The position numbers were made by a program, and so were the translations under genes. DNA of 64,000 nucleotides, taken from Membranipora membranacea (lineage: Eukaryota > Bryozoa > Gymnolaemata > Cheilostomatida > Membraniporidae). The DNA is taken from assembly GCA_914767715.1 (NCBI GenBank), contig OU612075.1, positions 2,666,001 through 2,730,000 of the forward strand, in the 5' to 3' direction. Each line of letters starts with the position of its first letter. Position 1 is the first letter of the stretch. This document shows positions 36,281-48,560 of the stretch, piece after piece. A model generated the notes under the pieces. The model worked only from the letters and a program-made list of their open reading frames with translations. It was not told the origin of the DNA and made no database searches.

Positions 36281-36918
36281 CAGAACTAATGGAGTATTTT
36301 GTAGAAAAAAAAGGTTTGTTCCAATTTGAGATTGAAACTTGGATTTTTATCAAAGTTAACAATATTGGAATCACTGGACAGGTTTATAAATTTGATCGAG
36401 GATCCCAAAGTGATGCACATGTTAGATATTGATCTGAATTATATGTATATTCGTATTAAATTTTATATTAGAGCATGGAGCAGGATTATAACACAAGATT
36501 AAATAATGTGCGAACAGAAAAGGCCAAAAACAAGCGTGGTGAGAGGTCCCTGTTGTGCCATGGTGTCAACCAGTACAACAGGTACCTTATGGGAGTGGAG
36601 ACATGTACACAGTCTGGTTCCTTGGATGGCCTGGCGGCGCGCCTGCGGGAGGGGGTTTGATCGTGTGCAGGTTGCGAATGTTTCGCTCCGTCGTTACGGC
36701 AGGCGAGTGTTGGGTCGAGTGTTCTAGTCGGGCAGTCTCTGCACTATCTGACTGTCCCATTGCTTTTTAACTTTCTATATACCTTTCACACCGTTTTACT
36801 CATTCTAGTTTTTATAGTAAGCAATAAACACACACACACATAAACAAAAAAACGTAGGGTAATGAAAGCATGGTAGCATAATTTTCTACTGTAGATCATG
36901 ACTGTGGGCAGTTTGAGT

Positions 36919-37116
36919 GGGTTAAAATCGCAAGTGTTGTCTCCATCCGAGGACTGAGAAATATCAGTGCCTTAAGGGCGCGGCCGCCGTTTTTGGCGCC
37001 AAGTTGCTCTCGGTTTGCAGGCAGGTCGGAGCACACCTGGGGCGTCATATGAGCCCAGTAGTCAGTAGACTGCAGCGGGATTCGAACCCAGGACCTCAAA
37101 CGCTTGTCCTTGTCCT
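36919..37116 (-). mobile_element. Second SINE-like element inserted in Ig B exon 8
   Basis: It replaces about 15 exon bases between GGCAGTTTGAGT and TTTTATTCTC. On the minus strand it carries CCTGGGTTCGAATCC, a tRNA T-arm/B-box sequence, near its start, and CTCGGATGGAGAC near its end, a motif resembling the 3' domain of several animal SINEs. It is locally GC-rich (GGGCGCGGCCGCCG). No A box is seen, so the 5' end is probably truncated. It belongs to a different family from the intron 6 SINE. Confidence 0.65.
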
Positions 37117-37638
37117 TGTTTTATTCTCTGACGTTGAGAACAGTGGAAAACAGTAACTTCGTTTATTATGTTTGCCAGGCCAAGAATACAGGAGGTGCAG
37201 TCGCCATGAAACTATATCGTAAGTACTCAATATATACACCAAAATATATTTATCACCATTTTAAAAAGTAGGTGTGCAGAAATAGAAAGTGCAATGTACA
37301 TAGCATTTTAGTTGAGAATTGTGTTGGTAAAAATTACAGATATGTGTGTATAGCAGAAAGGCAGACCAATCATTTGCTTTGCTTAACTTTTCATATTTAT
37401 GCTATAAAAACAAGTCAAGTCCCACCTACACATGATCTGGTAAGTTATGGGAGGGCAATAACCAGGTTCAGTCAAATGACATGCGTTAAATTTTGATCCC
37501 ATATATATATAGTGATTGTCTTCCTTTTTTCCTGTAGGTGTGAACACTCTGACTGACGAGAGTCGAACCTCAGCTGCCAGCAAAACATATTTACCTATCG
37601 CTTCATTCCTAGCAGCACTTGTCACTTTACTGTTGTGA

Positions 37639-38694
37639 TAATTTACAACCATTGATTGACTGAATAATAAGTCAATGTGCATACTGCTGTCAAAGCAACT
37701 TTACATTTTACACTGCCCAACATATATATATATATATATATCATATATTTACACGCAACTTAATAGATCAATTGATATCTAAAATTTATTCATGTTTTGA
37801 AGTTTTTTTACGTCCGTGTAATGAACCATTGTATTTTTTGCTATTGAATTGTCAAGCCAGGGTTTGGTCATCATACATATACTTTGAATGAACTGGTGGT
37901 TTGGCGCATTTGAAAGCCAGATTATTACATTTCTACAGTGGAATTCGTGTTTTCATGACAAAGAAGTAATTATTGTTCTCTTTATTGGCTAGCATGCCAG
38001 TTACGGATTTGTATTTTGTTTGATTTTGATTTGATTTTGCATCATTTCATCTATATCTCTATATTTTCCTTTGAGGATTTTTTACATTCCATTACAAGCC
38101 ATTCCATTTATGTACATAATTATGAATATATATATAATATAAATATATATAACATGAAAATAAATCAGATCAGCCATCGCTCTCCAACCAAAGCGCTTAA
38201 TACCAAGATATTTGGGTTTCAAGGGGAAGAAGATTTATTGTATGAACTGGCAAATCTAGTTTGAGATTTATTTGGTGGTTTCCATCCGATAGGAACTTTT
38301 AGTTCGCTGATTACAAGAGGTTTCTACTGATCACACAAAGTGGTTGATTCTATCTCGTGTAGTGCAAACTCTCACCCTGGGAACGCGAAAACGCGGAAAC
38401 GCGGAAAGGCGGAAAGGCGGAAAGGCGGAAAATCAGTTTCATCGCGGAAAATCATTTTTCACCTTGAATTTCATGATGATGCTAAAAAAAACTCATGAAA
38501 AGACATTGTGACATCACCACTGTATCATATGAGTGTTTTTGGTAAAAATCAAGTGATAAAAAAAAAATCCCATTAAGCTATCATCACCATCTTTTAAAGG
38601 CCTAAATTTCAGGTTTTTTCATTTTTGGAAAACGCGGAAAACGTTTTTCCACGTTTTCGAAATATGACACTGATTTTCCGCCTTTCCGCATTTT
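37639..38694. other. 3' flank of Ig B and start of unit 2 spacer
   Basis: No gene. Holds an AT dinucleotide repeat at about 37722-37742 and a short GCGGAAAG minisatellite at about 38386-38430, both shared with unit 1 (21242-22322). Confidence 0.6.
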
Positions 38695-38987
38695 CCAGAA
38701 CCCGTGCAGCTGCTTCTTAAACAGATCATATACATGTACTGAATGAGGCTGGCCTTTCACCGATATGTACAGTCTGCCTTGTGAGCAACAATGCCAGCCG
38801 GTGGACCTCGTGGTTTGATGAAGGACCCATGTTTCCATCTCTATAAATTCCGTCAACTCAATAATTTGCCTTCCCGACCTAAGTGATACCCTGATGATGG
38901 CCAACCGAACAAGTTGGAGGTAATGTTTGTCCCTGGTCATGATCTGCCGACCCACCTGGAGGCGTGATAATGATGTATGACATCAGC
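38695..38987 (-). pseudogene. Orphan fragment of the TRIM propeller exon (unit 2 spacer)
   Basis: Nearly identical to the relic at 22323-22616 and in the same place relative to the spacer repeats. It was therefore already a fragment when the spacer was duplicated. Confidence 0.75.
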
Positions 38988-39059
38988 AGGTTTTTTGTAC
39001 TTCAACTTTTCCAAGTGGAAATCTGATCGAAACTGATAAAAAAACATGTGGACTGCAAG

Positions 39060-40455
39060 CACGTCAGGCGTCAGAAGGGGTGCTCAGGGTGCTCAAGTGA
39101 GCACCCATTGGGAGGTTTAAATTTTTTTTTTAACAATTGGAGTTGTTTATCCTTGTCAGTGTCAGAGGAACTCCTTGTAGCCAATAACTGGGCCAATCAT
39201 TTTGCCCTGTTGTTGTTGTTGCCCAATCAACATAAATTCTTAATATTTCATCTGATCAATTATCTAAATTTATCAAACTTTTATAAAAAAAAAAGTTGTG
39301 TGGGAGAGGAAGATGTGTGAGCATAGTGTAGTTACTGGCAGCTTTTGCAGATCCCTATGACTATGACCCCATCACCCAAGGCCTATAAATTAGCACTGAC
39401 CCACTAGTGACCAGGAAGTCCATGTGTGAAACCAGGGGGAGGGGGTGGCTTCCACATTCCCTGGTGAAACACCAGCCCAGTCCCACCCAGTCCTCAACTA
39501 ACTTGATTCAACTTCCACATATAATAAAAACATAGGGAAGTCTAAGTCTAATGTAAACCAATGCTAGTGAGTTCATGGTCTTGGTGTAGCACTGTAAGTC
39601 ACATAAAAAGTGCTACTCAACCCACTATCACCACCAATGACTTGGAAAGTCAATTGCTGTCATTCTACCTACTTACTATCTGAATTAAGGTTGTTTTACC
39701 ACATGAGGACTTTCTGTGAGTGAGCAGCCCAGCCCAGATGGTTGCCTAGGCATACACTTAACCCCAGAAAATAATTTAAGGGCAGTCTGAGCACCTCTAC
39801 CAGCTCCAATGGGTGCTCAGTCAACCACTGCCTCGATGACATAACTAAATAACTATCTCAGGCGAACACAGACATCCCAAAGGCTCAATTCTCTGGCCCT
39901 CATTAACATCCACTGCTCTGATGAGGTAGACGTGGGCCAGGTAAACGATTCCTTTTCCAGGCTACACAGCAGAAAACTGGAGCTGGGTACGATTGTACCA
40001 TTCTGCAACGTCAATGACTAATAATCAATCAAATAAGGCCTAATAAATAATGGTCTTGCAGGTGCAAGAATGCTGTATGTATTTACTGGTAGTTCACTAA
40101 GTACTCTTTGGTCTGTTTTTAATCCAACCATTTTTTAAATTTGTTCACGAATAAACTATTTAACTAGGCTACTACCAGGGAACTCAGTGTTTTCTTTTAT
40201 CGCTAGAACGTTCAATCGGGGCCCGGGCAAGAGGCTGTTGCTGTTAAATATTTTTTGTATCATGCTTGGTGTTGCTCATCCATAAAAGTTGGCTGGTATG
40301 TACCAGAATGTCTCTTTTTTGGTCTCGAATTTCTAAAAATTTCCGTCGGAGGGAGGGCGCTTGGCCGCCCCTCCCGTACCCTCCCCGCTTACACATGCCA
40401 CTAACTACTCCACAGCTAAAAGGAGCACCCCTTGGTAAATCCTTCTGACGCCCAT
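39060..40455. mobile_element. Candidate 1.4-kb non-autonomous DNA transposon (unit 2)
   Basis: Counterpart of 22687-24090, flanked by the same GACTGCAAG repeats (39051-39059 and 40456-40464). Differences from the unit 1 copy are few by eye. Confidence 0.4.
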
Positions 40456-40616
40456 GACTGCAAGTCATTGCCAACGACCATTTTTTGTTGCTCTTCTTGC
40501 AGATGCAGGTTTCTTGTGCTGAGTGTGGAGTAAGGAAAACACACAGTATATATCAGCATCCAAAGTATTTCTCTGTCTGATCAGCGCAGGTTAATTGTGA
40601 TGTGTACAAGTTATCC

Positions 40617-40720
40617 CAACACCCCTTTGGGATAATCTCCACACCCCTTTCAATAATCTCCACACCCCTTCCAGTAATCCCCACACCCCTCTCAATAATC
40701 CCCACACCCCTTTCAGTGTG
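40617..40720 (+). repeat. 21-bp minisatellite, five units (unit 2)
   Basis: Same five-unit CCACACCCCTTTCAATAATCT-type array as 24251-24355, with a few base differences. Confidence 0.8.
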
Positions 40721-41039
40721 ACGTGTTATGATCCCACCATCAGCATCCACATATCAAGGCTCCACAGAAATAAACCTGTCATAGAAGAGAGGAAGTGCTC
40801 GGGAAAAGAAAACTCTGAGTTGCATAAAAGAGCTGCCTGCCTGAGTGGTAAGATTGGCAAAGAACAATTAATTTCTACAGCCTCCATGGCATTGGCATCA
40901 TTGGATGTCAGGGTTTTGACATATAGGCTACAGGGTGTTTATGCATGAACTACTCATTCTGAGAAATATCAGTGGCAGTATAGCATAACAAACATACACA
41001 ATATCTTATTTTGCTAAAACGTAGCAATATTATACACCA

Positions 41040-41840
41040 TTATTGAGCAGCCGATTCAACACAGTGCTTTATAACATAGCGCTTAAATAGAACCCATTTA
41101 TAATGACTCATGGGGTTTCCCATTAAAATAAGACCCAGTAGCTGGCAGACAGTGCAGTTTCATTCTCTATTCATAAACTGATCAATCTAATTATTTGAGG
41201 CTAGATGACAAAGCTTCCTGATTGATATCAGTTGTGTCTAGTTTTCTCTGCCTTCATTTTAGATTCAATCTCACATTCACTCAGTATTTATATCTAAAGG
41301 TTGTTGATGAGTAACAAATAGTGGTCACCTGCAGTTAGAGGAAACACCAAACTCATTATTATATAGAGAGGAGTGAAGTAGTTCAACTTCTCACAGCTGT
41401 AAGATTTCATAGTTTTACTTCAGTGTAGGTTCATATTTGGGTTCTTAACACAGGAATATGCCAGTAGCCTGAGGATCCATAAGGCTGTTCCGTTGAATAA
41501 TGGTAAGGTAGGGGTGAGCACTGAGCACTCTCTCAACAATGTGACCGTAGTTAGGTGATTATGGAGTGACACTATTGAGCAACTGCTGATTAATCATACA
41601 TAGCAGATTCTTGGTTATTTGTCTGTTGATACCTATGAAAAATACCAATAGTCTATTATATTTTTGACTAGGTAGTTGCGGCCTTATATTTGAGCCGAGC
41701 TTTTGCTCAATGAGATGGTTTCCCTGCCAGCTTCGCTACCCGGATGCTTTCCTTAGATGTGTGTTAAAAGATTTTGGGGCATAATTCTCTCATATTTTCT
41801 CATTTGGCAATATATTAGGTCCAGGAGAGCCAAAGCCAAG
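41040..41840 (+). promoter_or_regulatory. Shared upstream block of TRIM copy 4
   Basis: Homologous to the regions upstream of copies 2 and 3. Its last 380 bases are closer to copy 2 than to copy 3 (for example TTGAATAATGGTAAGG and CAATGTGACCGTAG). 40721-41039 repeats the end of the unit 1 spacer and holds no gene that I recognise. Confidence 0.5.
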
Positions 41841-44800
41841 ATGGCTACTGCAGCGCAACCTGAAGAGGGAGCTGTCATTTCCTGTAGTACTTGTCTTGAA
41901 GTAGATGGCTACTTACTGAACCCAAAGAGTCTACCATGTCAGCATATAGTCTGTGTCAGATGTCTGGAGGATCAGAAAGGAGACGGGAAGTCTGTCAAAT
42001 GCTCCATATGCGAGTAAGTTCAAATGATTTCCTCTGCAATGTTTTATGATGGCGTGAAACCAAATAAAACTAAGCCATTGCTCCAATAACATACATGCAT
42101 TCACGATTCACTTTGAGAGGTTAAGGGGGCAACTCTTTAACTGCTCAGTCGCCAGTTAAAATGACCATGAATATTCATAAGCTTTTATGAGGGGCACCTC
42201 AAAGTTCAGATGAAGCTGATCTTACTAGACCCAAAGCAATTGAAATTATTTTGTGTATCTGTAATTTAACAGAAAACAATATATGATGACGATAGAAGAA
42301 CTACCATCGGCCTTAGTAGGAGATGATTCTGTCTGTGATCCTTGTAAGAAGAAAGGAGTGCAGACTCAGACAGCTAAAGTATTCTGTACTGAATGTAAAA
42401 GGAAATACTGCGCTGTGCATGAGGAGGTTAGTGGAGTACTACAAGAGGTCCCAGCGATAGGCAAATGACCCTAACATGTACGCTGTGTTGTATAGGGTGG
42501 CAATGGTGGATTGGAATGAGTTTGGTAAATGCAAGTGCAAGACTCCGAGTAGTGAATAGCGGGCTTGCTAATTAATGCCAACAACCTATTCTTTTTCGGG
42601 GATGGTGAGATTGCGAAATCGGTTTGTGTGCTTGCTATTCACCGCCAGGCGATTGGTGCCGTAGGATTCATGTTAGAATCCTACTGAAGGAGCTTTCATG
42701 ATGGATTGTCCGACCCTCAGCACCTTCCGATTTATCTCTCTCTTGACAGTCCTATTGATTTCACGGAGAGACTGCTTTGCTGATTCAATACAAAAGAATG
42801 ATACATCCCTTTCTCAAATCTCCTCAACAAAACATTGCCTCTGCTTAGTGAAGTTCAAAGCTACTTCTATGTCCAATAATTTATGGTGTTGTCTTCTGAT
42901 ATATCACCCCATGATATTGTCTGCCAAAATATTAAGTGAATTATAATAATAGTGATCACACAGTTGAAGTTGCAGCAGGGAGGGTGCAGGCTACCTTATC
43001 ATTAATATCAGTATGTGAGTTATATGCACATGTCAAAAGAGGAGGCAAATCCGTACAGGAAATTCCAGAGCAGCTTTCAATATTAATCATAACTATATAT
43101 ATCTCACCTACTTATCTCACTGCTATTCATTTTAGGCACACGAGGACCTAAACGAAGGTCATAAGATGATATCTATTAAGGCCTACAAAGAGTCAGCTTT
43201 CTCTGAAGAGCTTCGTTACTGTGAGCATCACAAGTCTGAGCCTGTTACTATCGGATGTAAAACATGCTGGATAATACTCTGTCCTCTCTGTATATCATCA
43301 TCTGGTAACTGTGACTATGGTGAGTGTGATTATCCATCATAATTTGGATGCAACTTTCACAGATTTCTCAGAAATTTCTCTATCATATGTGGAAGAGGGA
43401 AACCTGGTATTGATTCCTGTCCTTGCAATCCGTGCCTACCTTACCATACATCTATTATAGTGAACACATGTTTTCAGTAGCATACCGCGATAAGTAGTAT
43501 TTTGATTGTAATCAGTCCCCACTTTGCTCAACATAATATGTAATAATTTGACTAGAAAAGTTCAATAAAACAACCCACAGCCTGCTGATACCTATTTACA
43601 TCAAATTGACTTGGATTGTTCAGTTTTCTCTAATCATTTAGAACAGTTCAACCAAGGTTTAGTGAAGAATTTAAACCTAAACAACAATATGTAAGTGAGA
43701 CAAAACTATATTTTCCACGTCCTTCACAGGTGGACCTCATAACTTGATGGCTCTCATTGAGTTGGAAAAGGAGTTCACTCAGTACCTGGAGCCACTTAAA
43801 CAGGAGTTAGAGGATCGGTTTGATGAGTTTTCTGCCATCGTCAAGGAGACGACACTGAATCTGAGCCATTGGGACATTGAGACAGAGCAATCGATCTCTG
43901 CTCTGCACAAAGCTAGAGATGAGCAGGTAACTTCTCCCATAAAAGGATGAATTCGGGATATGATCACGTTTTTGCAGGGGATTGCACCCTGAGGGTTACG
44001 GTCATTACTAATTTGCCAGATCTCAAAACGTGAAAGTCTGTTAGAATAATATATACCAGTCAGAGCCAATATGAACTTCTTCTCGTATCCTGCAGCAATT
44101 TCGGGTTAAAGTTAGTGGTTTTGGTGTTTTAAATGTTAAAAGATACCCTGTGACATCCACATAAAGGGTGGGGATGAAGCCCCCCCCCCCAACATGAATT
44201 GTCTATTACTCCTTATCCTGATTGTAGCTGAGGGAGATAAATGCAAAATATGCAGATCTTGAGGATGAACAAAGAAGGTCAAGAGGTCAAGGTAAAGAAC
44301 AGCTCTCTGAGTACAAAGACAAAGCAGGAACTAAACTAGCAGAACTACATGAGTCTCTGAAGAGTATGAGGGAGGATATCTCACAGAGACACGTGGTAAG
44401 GATTTTAATGCAAATCAAGACCGCTAAACATATTCCGTTGCATGTTACCTTTCTGTAAACAGATGTAGGGTTGGTTTTATGAGATTCTCGGCCTATTGGC
44501 TCAGATCAAAGTGTCATGGCCAATGGCTGATTAGTGCCTGTTTCAGTTTCTGGCAGCTTGCTGCACACTCACGATTAGGACGTCAACCATTGCCTCACCT
44601 CTAGGAGGCATTTTAGTTTACTAGGATGTATCACACTCTCAGCATGAGGACTCCGGGCAACTTGCGTCCCTCTTTAGGGGTAGCCCACCTTCTGTTTTGT
44701 CATAAACAGGGCTGTTTTATGAGCAAGTTAGGAGATTTGCACTGGTCTGAATGCTGCAAAGAAACAGTGGTTTGTGATTTTCCAAAACCTTGAATTGCCG

Positions 44801-46846
44801 GCAATACTTGAATGTCTTTCATTGGAACAACCACGTGTCTGGTTTCTGTCAGATAATATTGATCTGTTGTTATTTCATATATTGAACAATCCCAAGGCCC
44901 ACCAAAGCTAAATATCATTTGTAACCCCATCGTGTGATCAGCAAACAAAAAGTTGTAGGCACTCAGTATTTTAATTCGAATTTCTGATCATTGTTTCCGT
45001 TTTCTATATAATACCCAAGAAATTACACAGTCTAATCCAAGTCAGAGTCTTTGAGATTCATGCCTTGTGTGATCGTCTGTACAACTGATCCTGATCACAC
45101 AGTTTTCTATATCTTAAGCAATCCTTTTTAGAGAGTTTGGGTAAAACTCCCTGGTCTTTACTACAACTAAACCTCTGCCATTATTTTAGGAGTTACCCCA
45201 TCTTTTTCCATGAGCATACTTAATTAAGAATCTTTGTAATGTGAATGTTTCCACCTATATGATGGCTGGCCATGCAATTGGTTTGTGAACCATCATAACG
45301 CATATTTCATTACAAGAGATAGAACGTGTCTAATCAGTTGTCATGGATTCAACATTTTTTGCTCTTTTAAGGTTGATAATTTGAATGCAAGAGGGTCATT
45401 TAGAAAGCGAATGAGTTCATTTATGAAGGCAAAGTTTCCTGGTATAGCGATTCAGAGGCAGCAAGTGCTCGTCAAATCAGGTATGGTTAGAAATTCAGAA
45501 TTCAGTTAGGCATTCTCAGGCTTAATAAAACCTCACAGATACAGCAAACAAATATTTCAGGCTAGAGTAAAGCTTCCTAGAAGTCGCAAACTTGCATCTT
45601 ATCACCTGTCCAACTTATTGTAATAATAATTTGCCAAAATAAGAATATGGAAATGCCGCTATTGCATGGCAATTGGCATAATGTATTATTATATCAGTAA
45701 CTTTGTGATGTCTATTTAATAGGGACAGAGTCCAGAGATATTGAGATGAAGACTGAAGCTGCTGATGACATCATTATTTCGCCTCCAGGAAATGAGCATT
45801 TTTTTCTTCCGACCTCTCTCCAGTTAGTGAAACAAGTTGCTGTAAGAGACCCAGTGAGAGTTTGCCATTATCAAGGCTGCACGTATGTCGGAAAGCGGAA
45901 CTTTGATGTCGAAAGAATCGATAGAGATGGAAATGTTACTGAGTCATTCATCAAATTACCAGGATATCCGGCTGGTATAATCACTCATGAGGGCAGACTG
46001 TACATACTGGTGGAAGGCAAGCCTCATTCAGTACATGTCTATGATCTGAACGGTACACAGCTGCACACCTGGAAACATAAAGATACATGGCATAAATATT
46101 TTGGTTGTGGTCGCGCTCTCACTGTTGTCAACAATCTACTTGTTATCGCAGACAGAGGAGGGAAATGTTTCATCATCTACAGCCTGACTGGAACACAGAT
46201 ACGAAAAATTGACTGTGATCTCATTGCTGAAACTACAGTATCGCTAGGCTTTGACTCAGGAGGCTCAATCTTAGTAACAAATTATAGGACCAAGCCTCAT
46301 CTATACAAATTTAATCTAGAATCAGGAGTTGTACAATGGAGGTCTGATGAGATTCCAAATCCTGCTGCTGTTACAAAGTTAACCAACGACTATGCACTCA
46401 CTTGTAAATATGACTCCAGTAAGCAGATCAAGCTCTTTATTATTGACTCCAATACAGGTGAGTTATATTACATTATATTTGGGCCATGAACAAGCAACTG
46501 CTCCCGGTCCCACTAAAAAGGCTTGTTTCCTAATAATAAAGCTTTTCTACATGAACAGGAAAATTACAGATTTTGATTCCTTGTGTTGCTTTTGTTGGTG
46601 TTTCACCCGCTTTACTACGTCGTTTATATCTCCTCCTTACAAAGCTAGGGGACAACTTGGAAATCAGCTTATTTAATAAGCAGCTCTCTCATAATTATTT
46701 CAGGTGTAATGGTGAAAGAACTGAACGATCCAGATATCCGACCCAGAGACTCCCGTGTACCTGATATATGTGTTGATGGTGATACTGTTATTCTACCTAG
46801 ATTTGATGAGAATGTTGTTCTGTTCTACAAGCTGAAGTATGAATAG
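41841..46846 (+). CDS. TRIM copy 4: intact RING/B-box/coiled-coil/beta-propeller E3 ligase, 620 aa
   Basis: Exons 41841-42013, 42273-42426, 43136-43319, 43730-43926, 44228-44395, 45372-45480, 45723-46457 and 46704-46846 total 1863 nt, open throughout. RING C3HC4: Cys15, Cys18, Cys33, His35, Cys38, Cys41, Cys54, Cys57. B-box 1 uses Cys79, Cys82, Cys96, Cys99, Cys104 and His107. B-box 2 starts C138-x-H140 with Cys150, Cys153, Cys158 and Cys161. Exons 4-6 (residues about 171-328) are heptad-rich coiled coil. Exons 7-8 form a propeller-like C-terminus with repeated strands (DRDGNVTESFIKLPGYPAG, HSVHVYDLNGTQLHTW, LYKFNLESGVVQW). The predicted role is cytosolic ubiquitin ligation with the propeller as substrate or nucleic-acid sensor; the target is unknown. 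This copy lacks the lesions of copies 1 and 2 and the 45-base duplication of copy 3, so it is the best reference copy. Confidence 0.9.
44484..44713 (-). mobile_element. 230-bp element inserted in TRIM copy 4 intron 5, with 10-bp target duplication
   Basis: GTTTTATGAG is repeated at 44474-44483 and 44714-44723; copy 2 has it once at the empty site (about 9456-9465). The inserted sequence is the reverse complement of the 13114-13342 and 32106-32333 family. This gives the exact borders of the family. Class unknown. Confidence 0.8.
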
Positions 46847-48560
46847 AGACTGGGATAGCACTTATCAGTAAGCATACTATGTTTTTTTACCATGTCTTTG
46901 ATCAGTAAACCTGAATAATCATTAAACTTAATAATATCATCATCACTAAAACAAAATTACAAAGTTGTCCGCTCTTGGAATCTTCATCTATTATGGTGAA
47001 GTTTACTGAGGACCTGAGGACCAGGACTGCCTGGGACCAACAGAGGATGAACGAACTAGTGCCTAGAACACACTGCTGTATATCAGCCAAAATTTTATAT
47101 CTTAACATTCTTCACCAAAACCTTTTGAGGTTAATATTTTAAAATATCTCATATTGGCGTCTACAATATTTATAAATCCAAATATTGGCATGGCAAATTA
47201 TCAGACATTTTTGATAAACATGGCCCAAATTATCTAACCAAGTAATATATGTAATGAATCATATCACATGAAAATTTATATTTTTTCTATTATTCAGCTT
47301 TTATTTCACGTTTTCATGCAAGTTAGACATTCATAGTGCCAAGTACTACCGAAGTATCAAAGATCAATAACCCACCAGGTATGACGGGACTATATCATAA
47401 TCAAGATTATTAAACAAATTCATTTTATTTAGTAAAGCGTAATATATATATATATATCAATCAATCATTCACATACAGTAAAACTTGTGCCCCCAACTGA
47501 TTATTATTTCCGCATCTATAAATTTATTTTTATTTTTTTCTTTATGAGATCAAAAAGTTCTTATTTTCCTTTGTTTATAACAAACTTTTATATATATAAA
47601 CCTCAATAAAAACACATAATAATAAGACATTTTTTCAAAAGATGTAATAAATGATGTTCTTTCTTTATTGAACTAATAACCAACCAGATTGACTATGCTG
47701 AACTGAAAATGAATGAATGAGTATGATATCATAAGTCACTGTTTATCACGCAGCATGTATGTAATGTATCAGAATACCACACTTGTGCCAACATTAACAC
47801 ACAGTACTGTTGATCATAGCCATGAAATTCTGAAAGAAAACACCGGGCTGAGAATTAAATTGTGGCGCTGTGCAAGGGAGAATCAACTACTCAGTGCGAT
47901 GCACGTTTTTGACTGGGACTTTTTTTTAACCAGTGCAATACAAGTTCCTTTCTGATGAAATCCTTGGAATGAGTCTGTGGGTCATTCAATTAGAATCACT
48001 TTACAATTTGTCACCAATTTGTCCACTCGGAGAGTATATAGTTCCGTTAATTATGCTGGGAATTTGGAACGAGACAACTAGTAGGTGTTGCTTAAAATTG
48101 CCAGGTTACAGGTTAATCTTTCTTATACATCGAACTCAAATATCTCAATATCATTTACAAGGCATGGAGAGCGATGGCTTATCTGTTTATTTTCATGTTT
48201 GATATATATAATATAATTATGTACATGAATGGAATGGTTTGTAATGGAGTGTCAAAAGGAAAATATAGATATATAAATGGAACGTTGTCAAAAATACTAA
48301 CCAATTAGGAAAAAAAAATATTTCATTGCGATGTAAGAATGATTTTTACTGTAAAAATGTTATGTCGCCATCCAAAACAGGTCAAGCAAGATAACCCAGC
48401 CTTTGCTTGATGAATTAACTTTAAAAAATCCTAAGGTCAATCACACCAATAATTTGCATCATATAAAAATGTTGAGAATTTATATGAACCTTTGGATGTT
48501 AACTGAGTCGTGTGAATACATATGAATATAAAGCAATATAAAATGTGGAGCTGCACTTTA
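46847..48560. other. Junction between truncated unit 3 and inverted Ig C block
   Basis: Homology to the TRIM 3' flank fades near 47000. The middle (about 47000-48190) is AT-rich and unlike the rest of the window, with no gene seen. From about 48190 the sequence is the inverted 3' flank of the Ig genes. Confidence 0.55.

Larger units (their letters stand above)
32685..37638 (+). pseudogene. Ig gene B: multiply disabled three-Ig-domain pseudogene
   Basis: Exon equivalents: 32685-32800, 33268-33397, 34384-34523, 34826-35005, 35641-35842, (exon 7 missing), 36895-37218 interrupted, 37538-37638. The lesions are: the exon 2 donor is GG instead of GT; the core Ig1 Trp codon in exon 3 is TGA; a Tyr codon in exon 4 is TAA; the first disulfide Cys of Ig2 in exon 5 is TGA; a deletion of roughly 590 bases (compared with 19701-20290 of Ig A) removes exon 7; and exon 8 is split by an inserted SINE-like element. 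The GPI-signal exon is still perfect. As in Ig A, no signal-peptide exon is found. No functional protein is possible. Confidence 0.93.

Noticed and set aside
47713-48202. Open frames of 80-90 codons right of TRIM copy 4
   Set aside because: No domain, low complexity, no copy elsewhere in the window, no splice partner.
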